From contig JABAYZ010000040.1 in the NCBI GenBank assembly GCA_018608735.1, positions 1 to 10,493 on the forward strand: a DNA stretch of 10,493 nucleotides. The letters run 5' to 3'. The translations under genes and the position numbers were made by a program. The DNA is from Flavobacteriaceae bacterium (GTDB lineage Bacteria > Bacteroidota > Bacteroidia > Flavobacteriales > Flavobacteriaceae). Each line of letters starts with the position of its first letter. Positions within the stretch are counted from its first letter, which is position 1. This document shows, piece by piece, positions 6,345 to 10,493 of the stretch. The notes below the pieces were generated by a model that worked only from the letters and a program-made list of their open reading frames with translations, was not told the DNA's origin and did not search any database.

Positions 6345-7699
6345 TGTTGTTGTTCTAATGCTATTGCTTTTTTACTAAACGCTTCAGATGCCTCAATATT
6401 ATTCTGTTGCGCGTAAGCTACACTAAGCTGTTTGTAAATATCGAGTTGAAGCGCGGTGTTGTCAACGCTATAATCTAAGCCCATAGTTAGATACTCAATT
6501 GCCAAATCGATCTTGTCGAGCTGTCTGTTTGCGGTGCCATTAACTAAATATAAAAACGGTTGAGACGGATAAAGCTCCATTTGAGTTTCTGTAAACGTAG
6601 CAGCCAGTTCAAACTGACCGGTTTCCAAATATAAAAGCGCTAGGTTTTTAATAATTGTAAAATTATTGGGGTCAAATTCCAAGGCTTTTGTGTACGATGA
6701 AATCGCTTTTGGATAAACTTTTTGAGCGTAGTAATACTCCGCCCATTCCAAATCGGAGCGGCTGGGTGTATTTTGACTTACTGTGTTTGTAACGTCTAAA
6801 AGTGCGGGTTCATATGCTGGAAATTTAGCGACAAAACGCATAAAATCGTTCAGTACTTTTACTTTAATGCTCGGGCTAACTACCGTACTTGTGGTCACAA
6901 TTTTCATGGATTCGATGGCTTTATCATAGGCCTTGTCATCTAGATAAAACTTGTATAACGCAACATGAACCAAATGTGATTTTGGGTGTTTTTCTAGGAA
7001 TGCTTGTGCGGTTTCAAACGCGTTCTTTTTTTGATTTAATTCGCTGTAGGCATAAATAAGATTCAAAAAATTTGAGGGGTCTTCAGGAGTTTCTTGCAAG
7101 CGTGTTTTGAGGTGAGCAATCCGTTTGTCTTCAAATCCACTACGGTCATAAATATCCTTTCGAATGGAATCTCTGACAGCATTGATTCCAAAATTGTGGT
7201 CTAGCTCATCCAAAACGTTAAGCGCATCCAGATAACGCCCAGCTTCTAGATAGAGATTCACTAAATCTTGTTTGTAATCCGGATGGCGAGAAAGCAAAGG
7301 AGCGATAGCGAGGATGGCATCCGCAAAACGATTTTGATCTACATATAAATGATATAGACTTTCTTTATACCAAAAATTATCTCCATCTATTGCGATAGCT
7401 TTTTGAAAATTATATTCGGCATTATCGTATTGTTTTAGCTTAAAATAATTCGTTCCTAACTCGTGAAACACAACAGATTCTGTGGCGTCTAATGACTTAC
7501 AGTCTAGTAATTCCTCGATAGATTTGGAATAATTTTCGAGTGTTTTTTGTCGTAATGCTTCGTAAAAATGGTTTTGAAATTTGACATGAGTGCTTTCTTT
7601 TGAATCCACCAAAAGGCTATCAGTCTCATTTTGAGTGTGTCCCCAAAATACACTGATTAGGACGCAAAAAATTACAAAACTATGTCGTGTCTTTATCAT
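6341..7699 (-). CDS. Secreted tetratricopeptide repeat protein
   Basis: 452 residues. A signal peptide (about 1-22; hydrophobic FVIFCVLISVFW, likely cleavage after GHTQ) with no lipobox Cys suggests a soluble periplasmic protein. Almost all the rest is TPR-type helical repeat: clear units near 76-106 (VFHELGTNYFKLKQYDNAEY), 108-140, 143-165, 210-240, 245-270, 330-345 (EYYYAQKVYPKAISSYTKAL), 350-375, 383-410 and 420-450. The central section (about 170-210 and 270-320) is less regular. TPR arrays serve as protein-binding scaffolds; no partner can be read from the sequence. The ATG shares one base with the dut stop (TAATG), and the stop overlaps the DUF4292 start by 4 bases, tying its expression to the operon. 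It may scaffold the envelope proteins encoded on either side, but that is inference from position. Confidence 0.9.
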   Translation of the reverse strand: MIKTRHSFVIFCVLISVFWGHTQNETDSLLVDSKESTHVKFQNHFYEALRQKTLENYSKSIEELLDCKSLDATESVVFHELGTNYFKLKQYDNAEYNFQKAIAIDGDNFWYKESLYHLYVDQNRFADAILAIAPLLSRHPDYKQDLVNLYLEAGRYLDALNVLDELDHNFGINAVRDSIRKDIYDRSGFEDKRIAHLKTRLQETPEDPSNFLNLIYAYSELNQKKNAFETAQAFLEKHPKSHLVHVALYKFYLDDKAYDKAIESMKIVTTSTVVSPSIKVKVLNDFMRFVAKFPAYEPALLDVTNTVSQNTPSRSDLEWAEYYYAQKVYPKAISSYTKALEFDPNNFTIIKNLALLYLETGQFELAATFTETQMELYPSQPFLYLVNGTANRQLDKIDLAIEYLTMGLDYSVDNTALQLDIYKQLSVAYAQQNNIEASEAFSKKAIALEQQQ

Positions 7700-8130
7700 T
7701 ATTTTCCAGTGCTTCCAAACCCACCTTCTCCGCGAGAGGTTTCGTTGAGTTGTTCTACTTCGATCCAGTCTGCTCGTTCATGTTTTGCGATGACCAATTG
7801 TGCAATACGTTCACCGTTTTCTATTTTAAAATCTGTGTTTGACAGGTTCACTAAAATAACGCCAATTTCCCCACGGTAGTCTGCATCTACTGTACCGGGG
7901 CTATTCAAAACAGTTAAGCCGTGTTTTGCTGCCAAACCACTTCTTGGTCGCACTTGTGCTTCAAAGCCCACAGGAAGTTCTATAAACAAACCAGTTTTGA
8001 TGATGGCTCGGGCTAAAGGTTTCAAAATAACAGCTTCTGAAATATTAGCACGAAGGTCCATTCCTGCAGAAGCGCCTGTTTCATATTCAGGGAGGTTGTG
8101 ATCTGATTTGTTTATGATTTTAATTGTCAT
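7699..8130 (-). CDS. dut: dUTP diphosphatase (dUTPase)
   Basis: 143 residues, the normal size for a trimeric dUTPase. It hydrolyses dUTP to dUMP and pyrophosphate in the cytosol, keeping uracil out of DNA and supplying the thymidylate precursor. All five family motifs are present: I AGMDLRA (22-28), II RPRSGLA (61-67), III GTVDADYRGEI (79-89, with the catalytic-region acidic residues Asp82/Asp84 and Tyr85), IV NGERIAQLVI (105-114), and the C-terminal arm motif V RGEGGFGSTGK (133-143). The start ATG overlaps the end of the flippase gene by 11 bases, and the stop shares a base with the TPR start. It is the only obvious nucleotide-metabolism gene in an otherwise envelope-related operon. Confidence 0.98.
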   Translation of the reverse strand: MTIKIINKSDHNLPEYETGASAGMDLRANISEAVILKPLARAIIKTGLFIELPVGFEAQVRPRSGLAAKHGLTVLNSPGTVDADYRGEIGVILVNLSNTDFKIENGERIAQLVIAKHERADWIEVEQLNETSRGEGGFGSTGK

Positions 8131-9592
8131 GTGATGGGTTTAAAAATTGTTTAATGGTTGCTTTTTCATTGAACCAGATAATTAATAACAATAGTCCTAC
8201 CATAGCAGAACCTATTACATACTGCGTTCTAAAGTGATAAAACGATAAAATTGATAAGCTGATCGTAAGAACCAGATACATTCCTATTTTTTTTAGGTTA
8301 TAAGGGATCGGATAGTGTTTCCGTCCAAAATAATACGATAATACGGTCATTGAAAAATACGCCACAAAGGTGGCTACTGCAGAAGCCATATAACTATACG
8401 ATGATATGAACATCACATTGATTAGTAGCGTTATTACGGCTCCAAAAATCGATATATACGCCCCAAAACTGGTACGGTCTGTGATTTTGTACCATACAGA
8501 TAAATTGTGATATATTCCAAGAAAAAGATAGGCTAATAGTAAAATAGGCACCACTTTCATGGCCTCCCAATAGGCTTCATTTGGAATGAGAATGCCTTTT
8601 AAAACATCGATAAAGACTACCACCACAAGGAGAATTAGAGCCCCACATATGACAAAAAACTCCAGTATCAGGGCGTAATTTTTTGTGGCGTCTTTAGCTT
8701 TAGATTGACTAAAAAAGAAGGGTTCTATACCAAGACGATATGCCGTAGCAAACAACATCATAAAAAGTGCAAGCTTATAACAAGCCGAATACATTCCTAT
8801 AGAGGTTTTAGCAATAGACTCCGGAAGCAAACGCTCTAGCAAGACCCGGTCAAAAGTTTCATTGATGGAAAATGCTATACCCGAAACCAATACTGGAAAA
8901 GCATAGTGCAGCATTTTTTTCCAAAGTTTTGAGTCAATTTTATACTTGATGTTAAAATAAAATGGCAAAAGTATGAGCAACGTCACTGCACTTGCAACGA
9001 GGTTGGCGATAAAAATATAACTGACTTCAAAGTTTGCAACATAAATCGTATCCCAGATGCTGCACGCTTTCGACAATGCCTGTAAATATACAAGCAAGAA
9101 AATATTTAACCCAAGGTTGACCACGACATTGGTGAGTTTGACCGCTGTGTATTTTACAGGTTTTCCTTGGGCTCTCAAATAAGCAAAGGGAATAATAACC
9201 AGAGCATCTAAAAATAAAATCCAAACAACCAAAGTGATGTAGTTGACATGGATATGTGTGAGATCGGCGATCTGTTGTTGAAACAACAAACCAAGTACTA
9301 AAAACCCTAAAGAGGATACTAAAATTGAAATTGTGGAGGTGCTGAGTACTTTGGTTTTAGAAGGTTCTTTATTGAAAAACCGGAAAAAGGCCGTTTCCAT
9401 TCCGTACGCAAGGATGACGTTAAACAACACAAAATAGGCAAATACAATAGACACATCGCCGTAATCTGAGACGTTTTGTAGCACCGATTTATCCGTGTGT
9501 AAACGCACCAAAAGAAAACTCAACATTCTAGGAATTACAGTGGCTAAGCCATAAATGAAAGTTTGTTTGTATGCTGTTTTAAGGACGCCCAC
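8120..9592 (-). CDS. Polysaccharide/oligosaccharide flippase (MOP superfamily, Wzx-like)
   Basis: 490 residues from the chosen GTG start (9590-9592). Hydrophobic helices fill the protein, about 12-14 in two halves, as expected for MOP-superfamily lipid-linked glycan exporters in the inner membrane. Family-like features include the N-terminal amphipathic QTFIYGLATVIPRMLSF, then YGMETAFFRFF, PFAYLRAQGKPVKYTAVKL, a second-half repeat (HYAFPVLVSGIAFSINETFDR) and YSACYKLALFMMLFATAYR with IEPFFFS. Substrate cannot be told from sequence: O-antigen or exopolysaccharide unit, or lipid II, are all possible within the superfamily. The frame stays open to a TTG at 9620-9622, but that codon lies inside a TAnnTTTG promoter element, and the protein aligns from VGVLKTAYKQTFIYGL. 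It is the first gene of the operon and overlaps dut by 11 bases. Confidence 0.9.
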   Translation of the reverse strand: MGVLKTAYKQTFIYGLATVIPRMLSFLLVRLHTDKSVLQNVSDYGDVSIVFAYFVLFNVILAYGMETAFFRFFNKEPSKTKVLSTSTISILVSSLGFLVLGLLFQQQIADLTHIHVNYITLVVWILFLDALVIIPFAYLRAQGKPVKYTAVKLTNVVVNLGLNIFLLVYLQALSKACSIWDTIYVANFEVSYIFIANLVASAVTLLILLPFYFNIKYKIDSKLWKKMLHYAFPVLVSGIAFSINETFDRVLLERLLPESIAKTSIGMYSACYKLALFMMLFATAYRLGIEPFFFSQSKAKDATKNYALILEFFVICGALILLVVVVFIDVLKGILIPNEAYWEAMKVVPILLLAYLFLGIYHNLSVWYKITDRTSFGAYISIFGAVITLLINVMFISSYSYMASAVATFVAYFSMTVLSYYFGRKHYPIPYNLKKIGMYLVLTISLSILSFYHFRTQYVIGSAMVGLLLLIIWFNEKATIKQFLNPSHDN

Positions 9593-9619
9593 TCGTATCT
9601 GTTTTATCCTATAAAAATA

Positions 9620-9627
9620 CAAATTTA
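9620..9627 (-). promoter_or_regulatory. Putative -7 promoter element of the five-gene operon
   Basis: On the minus strand the sequence is TAAATTTG, an exact TAnnTTTG match, placed between the small lipoprotein gene and the flippase. Transcription would begin near 9614-9616, leaving about 23 bases before the GTG at 9592. No good TTTG is visible at -33. Read-through from the lipoprotein gene (stop at 9651) could add to expression. Confidence 0.5.
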
Positions 9628-9650
9628 AACCAACAAACTATAATCGATGT

Positions 9651-10154
9651 TTAGGGGTTTTTGGGCGGTGCAGATGGAGAGACAATATCTCGTAATCTTT
9701 TTAAATTTGAGATCTTATAATAAAGGCGTTTGTTGTTGACTTTATAACTGATAACACACTCATTTTGAGATAGGGTAAAAGGAGATTTGTCAATTTGTGC
9801 AGGAAGTGTATTGCCGTATTCCTCTCGACGTTCGGAACTAAATATCATGTCCTTTGGATGTGTGGTGGTATACTTAAATCGCCCAATAATTAAATGGTCT
9901 CTTGTTTCCACTGCCGACTTTTCGCCTCTAAAATGAAGACTGTCAATTCTAATTTTAGATGGTTTTGTTGTTGGCAAAAATACATTAATTCCCGAGCCAG
10001 CACCCTCGATTCCCGCAACCCATGAATTGTAGTAGGGTTCGGAGAAATCTAGGGGAGGGCTTGTCTGAAACTGTAGCAGCGATTCTTGTGCACTCTTACA
10101 ATTAAAGGTGCTTAAAAAAATAATTCCTAGAAGTAATGGGGATGCTATCTTCAT
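9651..10154 (-). CDS. Small putative lipoprotein of unknown function
   Basis: 167 residues from ATG 10152-10154. I do not recognise a named family. The N-terminus (MKIASPLLLGIIFLSTFNCK) is a signal sequence with a Cys at 19 followed by KSAQ; with Asn just before the Cys it is a loose lipobox of a kind tolerated in Bacteroidota, so lipidation is likely but not certain. The mature part has a glycine-rich stretch (WVAGIEGAGSGINVFLP, residues 45-61) followed by alternating hydrophobic/polar segments suggesting a small beta-rich domain, and a proline-rich tail (SAPPKNP). An upstream in-frame GTG at 10185-10187 would add 11 polar residues before the signal sequence and is less likely. It lies 38 bases downstream of the beta-barrel gene, so the two may be co-transcribed. 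Confidence 0.75.
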   Translation of the reverse strand: MKIASPLLLGIIFLSTFNCKSAQESLLQFQTSPPLDFSEPYYNSWVAGIEGAGSGINVFLPTTKPSKIRIDSLHFRGEKSAVETRDHLIIGRFKYTTTHPKDMIFSSERREEYGNTLPAQIDKSPFTLSQNECVISYKVNNKRLYYKISNLKRLRDIVSPSAPPKNP

Positions 10155-10192
10155 TTTGGATTTGAATTTTGAGGTATAAACATACACGTTTT

Positions 10193-10493
10193 TTAATTGA
10201 GTTTAAAATTAAAGCCTAAAAATACGGCGACACCTGATGCCGAAGTTTCATTGACAGTGATGTTTTGAGCATTGAAATACGGCAAGTGCAGTTGCACGTA
10301 AAGCTTCTCTTTTAATTTATAATTTGCCCCTGCCCCTATACTGAAAATGGTCAAAGCACTGTTTTCGATGGTGTCATAATTACGGGGTAAATCTTCAAAG
10401 CCAAAGCCGTAGCCTAAGTGGCCAAAAACATTGAATTTAGAGGTGTTGACGAAGTAATATTGAACCGAGGGTATAAACCCATAGGAGTTAATG
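10193..10493 (-). CDS. Outer-membrane beta-barrel protein, N-terminus beyond window edge
   Basis: The minus-strand frame is open from the right edge to TAA at 10193-10195, giving 99 visible C-terminal residues. They show strands of alternating aromatic/aliphatic and polar residues with glycine-rich turns: GFIPSVQYYFV, FNVFGHLGYGFGFED, LTIFSIGAGANYKLKEKLYV, and a terminal VAVFLGFNFKLN. This is the pattern of the small OmpX/OmpW-like or PF13568-type barrels common in Bacteroidota. The C-terminal strand would finish the barrel in the outer membrane. No function beyond that can be given from the visible part. It has no start codon inside the window because the gene begins to the right of it. Confidence 0.8.
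   Translation of the reverse strand, partial: INSYGFIPSVQYYFVNTSKFNVFGHLGYGFGFEDLPRNYDTIENSALTIFSIGAGANYKLKEKLYVQLHLPYFNAQNITVNETSASGVAVFLGFNFKLN

Noticed and set aside
7682..7879. Short plus-strand open frame across the dut/TPR junction
   Set aside because: It is antisense to two secure, overlapping genes, and its low-complexity product resembles nothing known.
4351..9592. Idea that the operon is a capsule or defence island
   Set aside because: There is only one flippase, with no glycosyltransferases, polymerase, nucleases or transposases nearby, and the rest are core envelope or housekeeping families.
10177..10184. TATGTTTA on the minus strand as a -7 element for the small lipoprotein gene
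   Set aside because: It lacks the final G of TAnnTTTG and has no -33 partner. The gene can equally be read from the barrel gene 38 bases upstream.
10155..10187. GTG start at 10187 adding 11 residues to the small lipoprotein
   Set aside because: It would place a polar, basic stretch ahead of an already complete signal sequence. ATG 10154 gives a standard signal peptide.

Overview
The window looks like a chromosomal segment from an AT-rich member of the Flavobacteriaceae (Bacteroidota). Three things point there: promoter elements of the Bacteroidota type (TAnnTTTG) with no clear Shine-Dalgarno sites; families largely confined to that phylum (HU-CCDC81/SPOR fusion, DUF4292 lipoprotein); and protein sequences that resemble flavobacterial versions throughout. 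I saw no mobile element, tRNA, rRNA or CRISPR array, and no gene-free stretch longer than about 170 bases.

Layout. Positions 1-773 (+) hold the C-terminal part of trpS, cut by the left edge. It meets dprA (770-1870, -) tail to tail with a 4-base overlap. A 166-base divergent spacer separates dprA from a Bax-inhibitor-1-like membrane protein (2037-2768, +). Next come a membrane protein with an HU-like N-terminus and a C-terminal SPOR domain (2828-3763, +) and a hotdog acyl-CoA thioesterase (3837-4346, +). The thioesterase converges, with a 4-base gap, on a tightly packed five-gene minus-strand operon. In transcription order this is flippase (9592-8120), dut (8130-7699), secreted TPR protein (7699-6341), DUF4292 lipoprotein (6344-5577) and EnvC-like murein hydrolase activator (5580-4351). 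Each junction overlaps by 1 to 11 bases. To the right lie a small putative lipoprotein (10154-9651, -) and the C-terminal end of an outer-membrane beta-barrel protein (10193-10493, -, cut by the right edge).

How the genes fit together. The central theme is the cell envelope. A glycan-lipid flippase, a TPR protein, a lipoprotein whose layout resembles LolB, and a catalytically dead LytM factor of the EnvC type share one operon with the nucleotide-pool enzyme dUTPase. EnvC-type factors switch on amidases that strip peptides from septal peptidoglycan, and SPOR domains bind the resulting denuded glycan. Finding an EnvC homologue and an HU-SPOR protein within about 600 bases of each other is therefore functionally suggestive.

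Most genes are recognisable housekeeping or envelope genes. The observations most worth following are the LolB-like reading of the DUF4292 protein, the HU-SPOR protein with an apparently leaderless promoter, and the corrected starts of the flippase and BI-1 genes. I found no convincing new defence or mobile system.
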